This document shows, one piece after another, positions 28,938 to 37,896 of a stretch of DNA of 64,000 nucleotides. Position numbers and translations under genes: made by a program. This DNA is from Caulobacter sp. Root1455 (GTDB lineage Bacteria; Pseudomonadota; Alphaproteobacteria; Caulobacterales; Caulobacteraceae): NCBI RefSeq assembly GCF_001426905.1, contig NZ_LMFQ01000006.1:739-64738 (forward strand). The letters run 5' to 3'. Numbering within the stretch: position 1 is the first letter of the stretch; each line of letters opens with the position of its first letter. Under the pieces are notes generated by a model that was given only the letters and a program-made list of their open reading frames with translations, had not been told where the DNA came from and did not search any database.

Positions 28938-31403
28938 GTGAACCACATGCCGCTCGACATGAGCCCGACGCTCGCCCAGGTGTTCCCGGGCGACAGCGAC
29001 ATGGCGCGCCGCATGCGTGAGACGGACTGGGCCGCGACGCCGCTGGGTCCGCCCGAGACATGGCCGACCGGCCTGAAGACGCCGCTGGCCATGATGCTGA
29101 CCTCGCGCTTCGAGATGTGGCTCGGCTGGGGCGAGGACCTCCGCTTCTTCTACAACGACGCCTACGTCCCCACCCTGGGGATCAAGCATCCGAACGCCCT
29201 GGGCCGCCCTGTCCGCGAGGTCTGGTCCGAGATCCGTGACGACATCGAGCCGCAGTTCCGTTCGGTCATGCTGGAGGGCCGTCCGACCTGGAACAAGGCC
29301 ATGCCGCTGCTGCTAGAGCGCAACGGCTATCCCGAGGAGACCTACCACACCTTCTCCTACAGCCCGCTGCGCGAGGAGGGCCATATCCGCGGCCTGATGT
29401 GCGTGGTCACCGAGGAGACCGAGCGGGTGATCAGCGAACGGCGGCTGGAGACGGTGCGCCGCCTGGGCGAGTGCCTGATCGGCGCGGTCACCCAGGACGC
29501 GGTGCTGCGGGGCGTGTGCGACGCCCTGGCGGCCAACACCGAGGACTTCCCGTTCTCCCTGGCCTATGTCCGCGATCCGCTGGGCGGATTGGTCGGCTGC
29601 TCGGCGACCGAGGAAGGGCGCGAGCTGCTGCAGAGGTCCTGGCCGCTGGCGGCCGCGCGGGCCGGGCTTCGCAAGCACGCCCTGCCCCGAGGGACCTATC
29701 CGACCGGCGCATGGTCGATCCCGCCGACCGAGAGCCTGACCATTCCGATCCCGGGCCTGCACGGCGATCCGGCGGCGATCCTTGTGCTGGGCCTCAATCC
29801 GCACCGTCGCGACGACGAGGGGCTGCTGGACCTGGCGACTCTGGTGGCCGACCGGGCGGCCGGCGCCTTCGCCCAGGCCCGCAGCGTCGAGGAGGAACGC
29901 CGCCGGTCGGATCGGATCTGGACCAACGCCCGCGATCTGATGGTGGTGATCGACGCCGCCGGCGTCTTCCAGTCGGTGAGCCCCGCCTGGACCCGGATCC
30001 TGGGCCATCGCGTCGAGGACGTGATCGGCCGGCCGATGGAGGACTTCGTCGACCCCGCCGATCTGCCGCTCACCCGCCAGACGCACCGCGAGCTCTTCCA
30101 CGGTCCTCAGCTCACCGGTTTCGAGAACCGCTATCGGACGCTGGGCGGCGGCGTACGCTGGATCTCGTGGAACACCGCCTTCGAGGACGGGCTGATCTAC
30201 GGCTATGGCCGCGACATCACCGAGGAAAAACAGCAGGCCGAGGCGCTGAGACAGACCGAGGAAGCCCTGCGCCAGGCCCAGAAAATGGAAGCCATCGGCC
30301 AGCTGACCGGCGGCGTCGCCCACGACTTCAACAACCTGCTGACGGTCATCCGCTCGTCGGCCGACCTGCTGCGCAGCCGCGACCTGCCGGCCGACCGGCG
30401 CCGCCGGTATATCGACGCCATCTCCGACACGGCCGACCGCGCCGCCAAGCTGACAAGCCAGCTTCTGGCGTTCTCGCGTCGCCAGGCCCTGAAGCCCGAG
30501 CACTTCAACGTCGCCACCAAGGTCGAAACCCTGAGCGACATGCTGGCCTCGATCCTGGGCGCCCGCATCCAGCTGGACGTCTCGATCCTGTGCGAGGACT
30601 CCTTCGTCGAGTCCGACATCAACCAGTTCGAGACGGCGCTGATCAATCTGGCGGTCAATGCCCGCGACGCCATGGACGGCGAAGGGGCGCTGGCGATCCG
30701 CATCGACGCGGCGACCGCCATCCCGGCCATTCGCGGCCACGCGGCCAGCCAGGGCGACTTCGTCACCGTCTCGGTGGCCGACGACGGCGGCGGCATTTCG
30801 CCTGACGACCTGGCGCGGATCTTCGAGCCCTTCTTCACCACCAAGGAGGTCGGCCGCGGCACGGGCCTGGGGCTGAGCCAGGTCTACGGCTTCGCCAAGC
30901 AGTCCGGCGGCGACGTGGCGGTGGAAAGCCGTCTCGGCCACGGCTCGACCTTCACCCTCTACCTGCCCCGGACACGGCGCGTCGAGACGCAGGCCAGGCT
31001 TTCGCCCGCGCCCGCGCGCACTCGCCACGAAGGGCGCGTGCTGGTCGTCGAGGACAACGCGGCGATCGGCGAATTCGCCACGCAACTGCTGCAGGACCTG
31101 GGCTATCGCACCGAGCTGGCGACCAACGCGGTGGAAGCGCTCGCGCGGCTCGAGGCCGAGGCGACGTTCGACATCGTGTTCAGCGACGTGGTCATGCCGG
31201 GGATCGGCGGCGTCGAGCTGGCCCGGATCATCAAGGGGCGCTGGCCCGGCGTGCAGGTGGTGCTGACCAGCGGCTACAGCCATGTGCTGGCCACCGACGC
31301 CCATCACGGCTTTCCGCTGCTGCACAAGCCCTATTCGGTCGAGGAGCTGTCGCACATCCTGCGCCAGGCGCGGACGGAAGAGCGGGTCGAGGTCGGCGGC
31401 TAG
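28938..31403 (+). CDS. Hybrid histidine kinase (PAS-like, GAF-like, PAS, HisKA, HATPase, receiver)
   Basis: The 821-residue cytoplasmic protein has no membrane segment. Reading in order: an N-terminal PAS-like domain (about 50-160, FFYNDAYVPTLGIKHPNALG), a GAF-like region (about 170-310), a PAS domain (about 325-430, MVVIDAAGVFQSVSPAWTRI), HisKA with phosphorylatable His462 in GGVAHDFNNLL, HATPase motifs NLAVNARDAM, DDGGGI and GRGTGLGLSQVYG, and a receiver domain with Asp750 in IVFSDVVMPG. Such NtrB-like hybrids usually pass phosphate onward to an Hpt protein. No partner is adjacent. The start is GTG 28938; ATG at 28947 or 28959 is possible. Confidence 0.9.
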   Translation: MNHMPLDMSPTLAQVFPGDSDMARRMRETDWAATPLGPPETWPTGLKTPLAMMLTSRFEMWLGWGEDLRFFYNDAYVPTLGIKHPNALGRPVREVWSEIRDDIEPQFRSVMLEGRPTWNKAMPLLLERNGYPEETYHTFSYSPLREEGHIRGLMCVVTEETERVISERRLETVRRLGECLIGAVTQDAVLRGVCDALAANTEDFPFSLAYVRDPLGGLVGCSATEEGRELLQRSWPLAAARAGLRKHALPRGTYPTGAWSIPPTESLTIPIPGLHGDPAAILVLGLNPHRRDDEGLLDLATLVADRAAGAFAQARSVEEERRRSDRIWTNARDLMVVIDAAGVFQSVSPAWTRILGHRVEDVIGRPMEDFVDPADLPLTRQTHRELFHGPQLTGFENRYRTLGGGVRWISWNTAFEDGLIYGYGRDITEEKQQAEALRQTEEALRQAQKMEAIGQLTGGVAHDFNNLLTVIRSSADLLRSRDLPADRRRRYIDAISDTADRAAKLTSQLLAFSRRQALKPEHFNVATKVETLSDMLASILGARIQLDVSILCEDSFVESDINQFETALINLAVNARDAMDGEGALAIRIDAATAIPAIRGHAASQGDFVTVSVADDGGGISPDDLARIFEPFFTTKEVGRGTGLGLSQVYGFAKQSGGDVAVESRLGHGSTFTLYLPRTRRVETQARLSPAPARTRHEGRVLVVEDNAAIGEFATQLLQDLGYRTELATNAVEALARLEAEATFDIVFSDVVMPGIGGVELARIIKGRWPGVQVVLTSGYSHVLATDAHHGFPLLHKPYSVEELSHILRQARTEERVEVGG

Positions 31404-31408
31404 CGCGC

Positions 31409-33628
31409 CTAACCCCGCGTCCGGTCCACGGTCTCGACCGTCGGGCAGGTGCGCAGCGCCGCCGAGATGTTGGTCAGGTGCTTGGCGTCGCGGACCTCCA
31501 CGTCGATGTCGACGTCGAAGAAGTCGCTCTGCCGGTGGTGCATGCGCAGGTTGACGATGTTGCCGCCAGCCTCGCCGATGATCGTGCAGACCTGGCCGAG
31601 AACGCCGGGCGCGTTGCCGATCGTGGCGTGCAGACGGGCCAGGGAGACGGTCTCGCGCTCGGCCTCGGGCGTCCAGTTGAGATCGCGCCAGAGGTCCTCG
31701 CGGTCCTCGTATTCGGCCAGTTTCGGACAGTCGATCGTGTGGACGTCCAGGCCGCCTTCTTTGCTGTCCGACCCGTTTTCCCGCAGGATGCCGACGATCC
31801 GGTCGCCCGGCACCGGGCTGCAGCAGTGGGCGAAGTGCAGCGAGACGCCGGGGGTCAGGCCGCCGCCGCGCACATATAGCCGCGCGGCCGTGCCGCCGTC
31901 GATCTTGCGCCGCGCCGTGGCCACGGCCATCACAGCGTCCTTCATGCCCGGGAAGGCCGTCTCCAGCACCTGGCCGGGCAGCACCCGGCCGCGGCCGACG
32001 GCGTCGAACAGTCCGTCCTCGGTCTCCAGGGCGAAGCGCTCCAGGATCGGCCGCAGCGACACGTCCTTCAGCTTCTTGCCGGCCCGTTCGAACACCTGCT
32101 CCACCGAGGCCCGGCCCAGGCGCAGGAACTCTTCCTTCTCGGTCTGGCGGATGTGACGGCGGATGGCCGAGCGGGCCCGTCCCGTCACGGTCAAGGAACG
32201 CCAGTCCGGCGGCACCACGGGCTTGGAGCCCCGGACCACCTCGACCACGTCGCCGTTGTTGAGCAGGGTGCGCAGCGGCTTGAGCTCGCCGTTGATCTTC
32301 ACCCCGATGCAGGTGTCGCCGACGCTGGTGTGGACCGCATAGGCGAAGTCCAGGGGCATGGCCCCGCGCGGCAGGCTGACCAGCTTGCCCTTGGGCGTGA
32401 ACACGAACACCTGGTCCAGGAACATCTCGAGCTTGGCGTGCTCGACCAGCTCCTCGGCGTCGCCGCCGTGCTCGAGCACCTGGACCAGCTGGCGCAGGTT
32501 GGCCAGCGGATCGCGGCCGCCGGCGGCCTCCATGCCTTCCAGGTCCAGGCCGTATGAGGCGTCCTTGTAGCGGAAGTGGGCGGCCACGCCGTCTTCGGCG
32601 ACCCGGTCCATGGCCTCGGTGCGAATCTGCATCTCGATGCGCATGCCGCGCGGCCCCACCACCGTGGTGTGCAGCGAGCGGTAGTTGTTGCGCTTGGGGG
32701 TCGAGATGAAGTCCTTGAAGCGGTCGGGCACGCTGGACCAGGCGCGATGCACGACGCCGAGGGCGCGGTAGCAGTCCTCCTCGCTGTCGACGATCACCCG
32801 GAAGGCGTAGATGTCGGACATCTGCGAGAAGCCGATCGATTTACGCTGCAGCTTGCGCCAGATCGAATAGGGCGACTTCTCGCGGCCGAAGACCCGAGCC
32901 GGCAGGCCGGACGATTCCAGGCGCGCGGCGATCTCCTGGCTGACCAGGGCCACCGCCCCGCCCTGCTCGGCGCGCAGGGTGTCGAGCCGGCGGATGATCG
33001 CGTTGCGGGCCACCGGATTGGTGTGCTCGAAGGAAAGCTCCTCCAGCTCGGTGCAGATGCGGTGGCAGCCGATGTTGCGGGCCAGCGGCGCGTAGATGTC
33101 GCGCGTCTCGCGGGCGATGCGCTCGCGCTTGGCCTGGCTCTTGATGAAGTGCAGCGTCCGCATGTTGTGCAGACGGTCGGCCAGCTTGACCAGCAGGACG
33201 CGGACGTCCTTGGAGATGGCCAGGATGAACTTGCGCAGGTTCTCGGCCTGGCGGGCGTGCTCGGCCTGCAGCTCCAGCTTGGACAGCTTGGTGACGCCCT
33301 CGACCAGCTCGGCGATCTCCTCGCCGAACAGCTTGGAGATCTCCTCCTTGGTGACCGGGGTGTCCTCGATCACGTCATGCAGCAGCGCCGTGACGATGGT
33401 CGCGGTGTCGAGCCGATATTCGGTGAGAATGCCGGCCACCTCGATCGGGTGGGCGTAATAGGGGTCGCCGCTGGCCCGGGTCTGCGAGCCGTGCATGCGC
33501 ATGGCGTAGACATAGGCCCGGTTCAGCAGGGCTTCGTCCGCCGTCGGATCGTAGGCGTGGACGCGCTCGATCAATTCGTATTGGCGGAGGAACTTCTGGC
33601 GGGGCTTGGGAGCCGGAGCCGGGGCCAC
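31409..33628 (-). CDS. spoT: Bifunctional (p)ppGpp synthetase/hydrolase
   Basis: The 739-residue Rel/SpoT protein has an HD hydrolase domain (about 40-160; GSQTRASGDPYYAHP, TALLHDVIEDTPV, LVKLADRLHNMRTL), a synthetase domain (about 235-350; SDIYAFRVIVDSEEDCYRAL, NNYRSLHTTVVGP), a TGS domain (about 390-450) and a C-terminal ACT domain (from about 660). Both catalytic sites look intact. It makes and degrades the starvation alarmone and is probably the only long Rel/SpoT enzyme, as usual in alphaproteobacteria. The start is GTG 33628. It follows rpoZ in the same direction; a strong hairpin lies in the gap. Confidence 0.94.
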   Translation of the reverse strand: MAPAPAPKPRQKFLRQYELIERVHAYDPTADEALLNRAYVYAMRMHGSQTRASGDPYYAHPIEVAGILTEYRLDTATIVTALLHDVIEDTPVTKEEISKLFGEEIAELVEGVTKLSKLELQAEHARQAENLRKFILAISKDVRVLLVKLADRLHNMRTLHFIKSQAKRERIARETRDIYAPLARNIGCHRICTELEELSFEHTNPVARNAIIRRLDTLRAEQGGAVALVSQEIAARLESSGLPARVFGREKSPYSIWRKLQRKSIGFSQMSDIYAFRVIVDSEEDCYRALGVVHRAWSSVPDRFKDFISTPKRNNYRSLHTTVVGPRGMRIEMQIRTEAMDRVAEDGVAAHFRYKDASYGLDLEGMEAAGGRDPLANLRQLVQVLEHGGDAEELVEHAKLEMFLDQVFVFTPKGKLVSLPRGAMPLDFAYAVHTSVGDTCIGVKINGELKPLRTLLNNGDVVEVVRGSKPVVPPDWRSLTVTGRARSAIRRHIRQTEKEEFLRLGRASVEQVFERAGKKLKDVSLRPILERFALETEDGLFDAVGRGRVLPGQVLETAFPGMKDAVMAVATARRKIDGGTAARLYVRGGGLTPGVSLHFAHCCSPVPGDRIVGILRENGSDSKEGGLDVHTIDCPKLAEYEDREDLWRDLNWTPEAERETVSLARLHATIGNAPGVLGQVCTIIGEAGGNIVNLRMHHRQSDFFDVDIDVEVRDAKHLTNISAALRTCPTVETVDRTRG

Positions 33629-33655
33629 ATCGTTGGCGGCGGGTAGAGACGAAGA

Positions 33656-33680
33656 CGCGCCCGATTCTAAATCGGGCGCG
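33656..33680. terminator. Perfect hairpin between rpoZ and spoT
   Basis: CGCGCCCGATT and AATCGGGCGCG form an 11-bp perfect stem with a 3-base loop, 61 bp after the rpoZ stop and 28 bp before the spoT start. On the coding (minus) strand it is followed by TCTTCGTCTC, not a T tract. It may attenuate read-through from rpoZ into spoT or be a processing site. Confidence 0.5.
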
Positions 33681-33741
33681 CGTTCGGAAGGAGCGGCGGC
33701 GGGCGCCGCTTCGAGAATGAGAGGGTCTGCGCCGTCGGGGC

Positions 33742-34101
33742 TCAGTACCGCTCCTCCTGACCGCCGTCGCGGTCGCTCTGCAGGGCGCGAACCAGTTCGA
33801 GTTCGCTCATCTGCATGTGGGTGGGATCGGCCAGCAGGGCGAGGGTTTCGGCCTCTTCCTCGGCTTCGGTGTGCTCATCGACGCGTTGCAGCGTGGTGAT
33901 CAGCTGTTCCTTGAGGCCCTCGTGGTCGACCACGTCGTCGGCGATCTCGCGCAGGGCGACGACGGGGTTCTTGTCGTTGTCGCGATCGACGAGCAGCGAG
34001 GCGCCGGCCGAGATGCCGCGCGCCCGGTGGGCGGACAGCAGGACCAGAGCGAAGCGGTTGGGAACCTTCTCGACGCAATCTTCGACGGTGACGCGGGCCA
34101 T
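33742..34101 (-). CDS. rpoZ: RNA polymerase omega subunit
   Basis: The 119-residue protein starts [22 protein letters not shown], continues [11 protein letters not shown] and [13 protein letters not shown], the conserved omega core, and has an acidic C-terminal extension as in other alphaproteobacteria. It binds the beta' subunit and helps core assembly. The adjacent spoT is the common arrangement; omega also forms part of a ppGpp site in proteobacterial polymerase. Confidence 0.95.
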   Translation of the reverse strand: MARVTVEDCVEKVPNRFALVLLSAHRARGISAGASLLVDRDNDKNPVVALREIADDVVDHEGLKEQLITTLQRVDEHTEAEEEAETLALLADPTHMQMSELELVRALQSDRDGGQEERY

Positions 34102-34260
34102 GAATTCCTCGGGCTATGAGCCTTGGTTATCGCAAAATAGGGTCTCGGGCGGCGTTACACAACGCCGCATTGGTGGAGTCCCGGCTTTCGCGAGGGGGCG
34201 CTTATGCCGTGTTCGCCCGGAGAAGTCCAGCGGGACGGACATCGAACCCGCCCAGGTCGA

Positions 34261-34327
34261 TGTTGGGTTTACACAACATTCCTCGATATGTTAGGTAGAC
34301 ACAACCAAATGGAAGGATAACCCAACA
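34261..34327 (+). promoter_or_regulatory. Promoter region with nested repeats before the membrane/XRE gene pair
   Basis: A perfect 9-bp inverted repeat, TGTTGGGTT (34261-34269) and AACCCAACA (34319-34327), encloses the region; the right arm covers the A of the start codon. Inside, ACACAAC occurs at 34271 and 34299 (28 bp apart), and AACAT-N8-ATGTT lies at 34275-34292. A possible promoter is TTGGGT (34264) with 17 bp to TATGTT (34287). A third ACACAAC is at 34157. The layout suggests autoregulation by the XRE protein. Confidence 0.5.
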
Positions 34328-34716
34328 TGAACCCGACCTGGCCGGCGAACCCGCGGTACGTGATCGGCGCGATGGCGTCCTGGGCCTTGTTTCTGGCGTG
34401 CGTCGTCGGCGTGGTGTTCGGCAGAACCTCCGGCTGGCCTCCGGCGGCGCTGATGGCGTTGGCCGCCGTCCCCGCCGCCACGGTCGCCTGGCAGTTTTGG
34501 GCCGCCTATCGGCTGATCGCGGCGCAGGACGAGTTCTTCCGGGCCTTGACCGTCAAGCGCATGGTCGTGGCGGCCGGGCTGTCGATCACCCTGGCCACCG
34601 CCTGGAGCGTGATGGAGCTGACCGGCCTGCCGCACCTGCCGGCCTGGCTGATCTATCCGCTGTTCTGGGGTCTGTTCGGTCTGGTGACTCCCGTGATCCG
34701 GGACAGCCGCGCATGA
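34327..34716 (+). CDS. Integral membrane protein paired with an XRE regulator
   Basis: The 129-residue protein has four hydrophobic segments at about residues 12-31, 38-59, 77-95 and 103-122. A charged loop between the second and third segments holds AAQDEFFRALTVKRM. The pattern (four helices, EFFRAL-like loop) is common among small membrane proteins encoded next to XRE/YozG-type regulators. The gene overlaps the regulator by 4 bases (ATGA). Ribosome site GGAAGGAT precedes the ATG. Specific function is unknown; it may be the target or sensor partner of the regulator. Confidence 0.75.
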   Translation: MNPTWPANPRYVIGAMASWALFLACVVGVVFGRTSGWPPAALMALAAVPAATVAWQFWAAYRLIAAQDEFFRALTVKRMVVAAGLSITLATAWSVMELTGLPHLPAWLIYPLFWGLFGLVTPVIRDSRA

Positions 34717-34916
34717 AGAGCCGCCTCAAGGTGCTGCGGGCCGAGCGCGGCTGGACCCAGGAGCAGCTCAGCCAGGCGGTCAACGTGTCGCGTTACGCGA
34801 TCAACGCCCTGGAGACCGAACGACACGATCCGTCGCTGGATCTGGCCTTTCGGATCGCGGGCGCGTTCGGCCTCAAGGTCGAGGAGGTCTTTCCCAATCC
34901 TCACGCCAAGACCTGA
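34713..34916 (+). CDS. XRE-family helix-turn-helix regulator
   Basis: The 67-residue protein is a single helix-turn-helix domain: RLKVLRAERGWTQEQLSQAV, then VSRYAINALETERHDPSLDL and AFGLKVEEVF. This is the compact YozG/Cro-like type with no ligand domain. It probably represses its own two-gene unit through the repeats upstream of 34327. The start is ATG 34713, inside the stop of the membrane gene. A longer frame from 34398 lies in a different frame of the membrane gene and is not real. Confidence 0.88.
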   Translation: MKSRLKVLRAERGWTQEQLSQAVNVSRYAINALETERHDPSLDLAFRIAGAFGLKVEEVFPNPHAKT

Positions 34917-34968
34917 GCGGCGCGGAACCGGCCTAAGGCGTATCGACGTTCAAGCTACGTGCGTTCTC

Positions 34969-35070
34969 CTCGTCCTTCGACTAGCTCAGGATGAGGAGAA
35001 TGGCGGGCGCCTCGTGACCAAAACGACAGTCTATAAATTCGACCTCATCCTGAGCTAGTCGAAGGACGAG
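34969..35070. repeat. Long inverted repeat, family B
   Basis: A perfect 27-bp inverted repeat: the left arm 34969-34995 begins CTCGTCCTTCGACTAGC, the right arm 35044-35070 is its exact inverse, and the 48-bp loop is AT-richer. It lies between the XRE gene and the convergent YdeI-like gene and could end transcription from both sides. Related elements with CGTCCTTCGA/TCGAAGGACG ends are at 39758-39860 and 60430-60465. Confidence 0.85.
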
Positions 35071-35103
35071 GTCGTCCGCGGGCGCTGGAATGTCGATGCG
35101 CCG

Positions 35104-35703
35104 CTAGCGCGCCTTCTGCGGATGGATCGTCTCGCCGCGCTCCAGCATGGCGACGAACGTCTCGATCTTCTTCTTGCGGCCGGCTTCCGTCTTCATGTTG
35201 TGGATGCGGAAGGCCAGGGAGAAGCGGTTCTGCGCCGACAGCTTGGCCAGCATCGCCTTGGCCCCCGGGTTGGCGTCGATCGCGGCCTGCAGGTCGTCGG
35301 GGATCTTCATCCCCTTGCCGCTGCCGTAGGCCTTGTCCCACCGCCCGTCGGCCTTGGCCGCCTCGACCTCGCGCAGGCCGTGCTCGGTCATCCGCCCCTC
35401 GGCGATCAGGCGCGCGACGTTGTCGACATTGATCTGGCTCCAGATGCTCTTCCTGCCGCGCGGCGTGTAGCGCTGCAGGAAGCTCTGGTCGTCGAAGCCC
35501 TTGCGCACCGCGTCGATCCAGCCCCAGCACAGCACCACGTCGATCGCCTGCTTGGCGGTGATCGACGGCCGGTTCGATCCGACCTTGTGGATCTTGATCC
35601 AGACCTCGCTCTCCCGATCATGGTGACGCGAGAGCCAGTCGTGGAAGGCGTCGGCGTCGACGAACGCCTGGACGTGGGCGGGATCGACCTCGATGGCGGC
35701 CAT
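35104..35703 (-). CDS. YdeI/OmpD-associated family protein
   Basis: The 199-residue protein shows the family pattern: FHDWLSRHHDRESEVWIKIH, ITAKQAIDVVLCWGWIDAVR, SFLQRYTPRGRKSIWSQIN and a C-terminal basic segment FRIHNMKTEAGRKKKIETFV. Such proteins are widespread, cytoplasmic and poorly characterised; some are named for association with OmpD expression or bacteriocin protection. No membrane or signal segment is present. It is upstream-adjacent to nothing obvious; the M13 peptidase gene ends downstream of its start at a 58-bp gap in the same direction. Confidence 0.8.
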   Translation of the reverse strand: MAAIEVDPAHVQAFVDADAFHDWLSRHHDRESEVWIKIHKVGSNRPSITAKQAIDVVLCWGWIDAVRKGFDDQSFLQRYTPRGRKSIWSQINVDNVARLIAEGRMTEHGLREVEAAKADGRWDKAYGSGKGMKIPDDLQAAIDANPGAKAMLAKLSAQNRFSLAFRIHNMKTEAGRKKKIETFVAMLERGETIHPQKAR

Positions 35704-35761
35704 CAGCGGCTCTCGGCAAGGAACGTCCCGGGCGCGGGGCCCGGGACCTGGAGAAGACCCT

Positions 35762-37810
35762 CTACCAGACCTTCACGCGCTTTTCTGGCGGCAGGTACAG
35801 CGCGTCGCCCGGCTTGATGTCGAACGCGGCGTACCAGGCGTCGAGATTGCGCACGGTGGAGGCGCGATAACGGTCGGGCGCGTGGCCGTCGGTGACCATC
35901 TGCTGACGCTGGGCCGCCTCGCGCGCATAGCCGCGCCAGGACTGGGCGTAGGCCAGGAAGAAGCGCTGGTCGCCGGTCAGGCCGTCGATCACCGGGGCCG
36001 GCTTGCCGCCCAGCGAGGCGTGGTAGGCGTCCAGGGCCGCGGCCAGGCCGGCGACGTCGGCGATGTTCTCGCTCAGCGTCTGCTTGCCGTTCACCGCCAG
36101 GTCGGGGAACGGCTTGTAGCCGTCGAACTGGTCGGCCAGGGCCGCGCCGGCCTTCTGGAAGTGCTCCAGGTCGGTGGGGGTCCACCAGTTGCGCAGGCGC
36201 CCTTGGCTGTCGAACTGGGCGCCCTGGTCGTCGAAGCTGTGGCTGATCTCGTGGCCGATCGTGCCGCCGGTGCCGCCGTAATTGGCCGCCGCGTCGGCGT
36301 CGACGTCGAAGTACGGGGCTTGCAGGATGGCCGCCGGGAAGTTCAGGCCGTTCAGCATCGGCAGGTTCACGGCGTTGACGGTCTGGGGCGTCATCACCCA
36401 CTGGCCGCGATCGACGGGCTTGCCCAGTTGGCCGATCCAGTAGGCGGTCTCGAACGTCTCCGAGCGCTGGACGTTGCCGACCGGGTCGCCGCGCACGATC
36501 TCCAGGGCCGAATAGTCGCGCCACGTGTCGGGATAACCGACGCCGACCTTCAGCACCTCGACCTTGCGGCGGGCCTCGGCCTTGGTCTCCGGGGCCATCC
36601 AGTCCAGGCCGTCGATGCGGCGCACGAAGGCGGCCTTCATGTTGTCGACCATGCCCGAGACCTCGGCCTTGGACCGGGCCGGGAAGTACTGGTCGACATA
36701 GAGCTTGCCGACCACCTCGCCGAGCACGGCGTTGGTCGAGTTGACGCCGCGCTTCCAGCGGGCCGCCAGCTGCGGCGTGCCCGACAGGGTGTTTCCGTAG
36801 AAGGCGAAACGCTCGTCGACGAAGGCCTTGGGCAGCAGGTTCGAATAGTGGTCCAGGTAGTGGAAGGCCAGGTAGTCCTTCCAGGTCTCCACGCTCTCGT
36901 CGGCGGCGACCTTGCCCAGGCCCGTGACCATGGTCGGATGCCAGACGATGAAGCGCGGCTGGCCGGCCAGGCCGGCGGCGGTGAAGAACGTCTTCCAGTC
37001 CAGGCCCGGGGCCTTGGCCGCGAAGTCGGCCTGGGTCCAGCTGTTGTTGGCCTTCTGGACGTCGGCGCTGTCGGCGCGGCTGCCCGAGGCCTGGGCGATC
37101 CTGGTCTCCAGCGCCAGGATCCGCGCGGCCTTGGCGTCGGCGTCGGCGACGCCGCCCAGGGTCAGGATCTTGGCGATGTGGGCGAGGTATTTCTCGCGGA
37201 CCGTCTTCATCGACGCCTTGTCGGACAGGTAGTATTCGCGGTCGGGCATGCCCAGGCCGCCCTGCAGCAGGAACGGCGCGTACTTGCTGGTGTCGTCGAA
37301 GGCCGGCGAGGCCCACAGGCCCAGGACGTTGTCGGTGTAGAAGTCGGTGGCGTTCAAGGCGTCGACGTCGGCGCGGACGTTGCCGCCCAGCACGGCGGCC
37401 AGGTCGGTGCGGGTCTTGATCGCCGCGATCCGCGCCAGGCCCGCCTGCATCGGCGCCAGGCCGGCCTTCTCGATGGCCGCCTCGTCCATGTAGCTGGCGT
37501 AGTAGTCGCCGACCTTCTTGGCGTCGGCCGAACCGCCGTCCTTGGCCGCGGCCTGGATCAGGTCGACCGTGCGCTTGGCCGCCTGCTCGACCAGGATGGC
37601 GCCGACGCCGTAGCTGCTGCGGTCGGCCGGGATCGGATTGGCCTTGATCGCCGTGCCGTTGGCGTAGGTCCAGAAGTCGTCGCCGGGCTTGATCGAGGTG
37701 TCGAAGGCGCCCTTGTCGACGCCGCTCTTCAGGTCGGCGGCGAAAGCCGGGGCGGAGGCCAGCAGCGCGCAGGCGGCGGCGCAGGCGAGCAGCGAACGGG
37801 TGAAGGTCAT
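35762..37810 (-). CDS. M13-family zinc metallopeptidase (PepO/neprilysin type)
   Basis: The 682-residue protein has a signal peptide (residues 1-24, ending ASAPAFA), the long M13 N-terminal domain, and the zinc site HEISH at 520-524 followed about 57 residues later by ENIADVAG, which supplies the third zinc ligand. NAVNLPMLNGLNFPAAILQ before the zinc site is also typical. It would cleave oligopeptides in the periplasm or outside the cell. Length is normal. The ATG at 37810 starts the signal peptide directly. Confidence 0.93.
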   Translation of the reverse strand: MTFTRSLLACAAACALLASAPAFAADLKSGVDKGAFDTSIKPGDDFWTYANGTAIKANPIPADRSSYGVGAILVEQAAKRTVDLIQAAAKDGGSADAKKVGDYYASYMDEAAIEKAGLAPMQAGLARIAAIKTRTDLAAVLGGNVRADVDALNATDFYTDNVLGLWASPAFDDTSKYAPFLLQGGLGMPDREYYLSDKASMKTVREKYLAHIAKILTLGGVADADAKAARILALETRIAQASGSRADSADVQKANNSWTQADFAAKAPGLDWKTFFTAAGLAGQPRFIVWHPTMVTGLGKVAADESVETWKDYLAFHYLDHYSNLLPKAFVDERFAFYGNTLSGTPQLAARWKRGVNSTNAVLGEVVGKLYVDQYFPARSKAEVSGMVDNMKAAFVRRIDGLDWMAPETKAEARRKVEVLKVGVGYPDTWRDYSALEIVRGDPVGNVQRSETFETAYWIGQLGKPVDRGQWVMTPQTVNAVNLPMLNGLNFPAAILQAPYFDVDADAAANYGGTGGTIGHEISHSFDDQGAQFDSQGRLRNWWTPTDLEHFQKAGAALADQFDGYKPFPDLAVNGKQTLSENIADVAGLAAALDAYHASLGGKPAPVIDGLTGDQRFFLAYAQSWRGYAREAAQRQQMVTDGHAPDRYRASTVRNLDAWYAAFDIKPGDALYLPPEKRVKVW

Positions 37811-37896
37811 GAAGGATGGTCCCCAGGGAGCGCGAGCGCGGCGGCGCTCAGCACGATTTGGCGCGGACTATCGAACCGGCTTGGTCAGGGGGCGAA

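Noticed and set aside
34327..34916. Toxin-antitoxin module
   Set aside because: The partner of the XRE protein is a four-helix membrane protein, not a recognised toxin, and the gene order with the regulator second and this topology fits the membrane protein/YozG type better.
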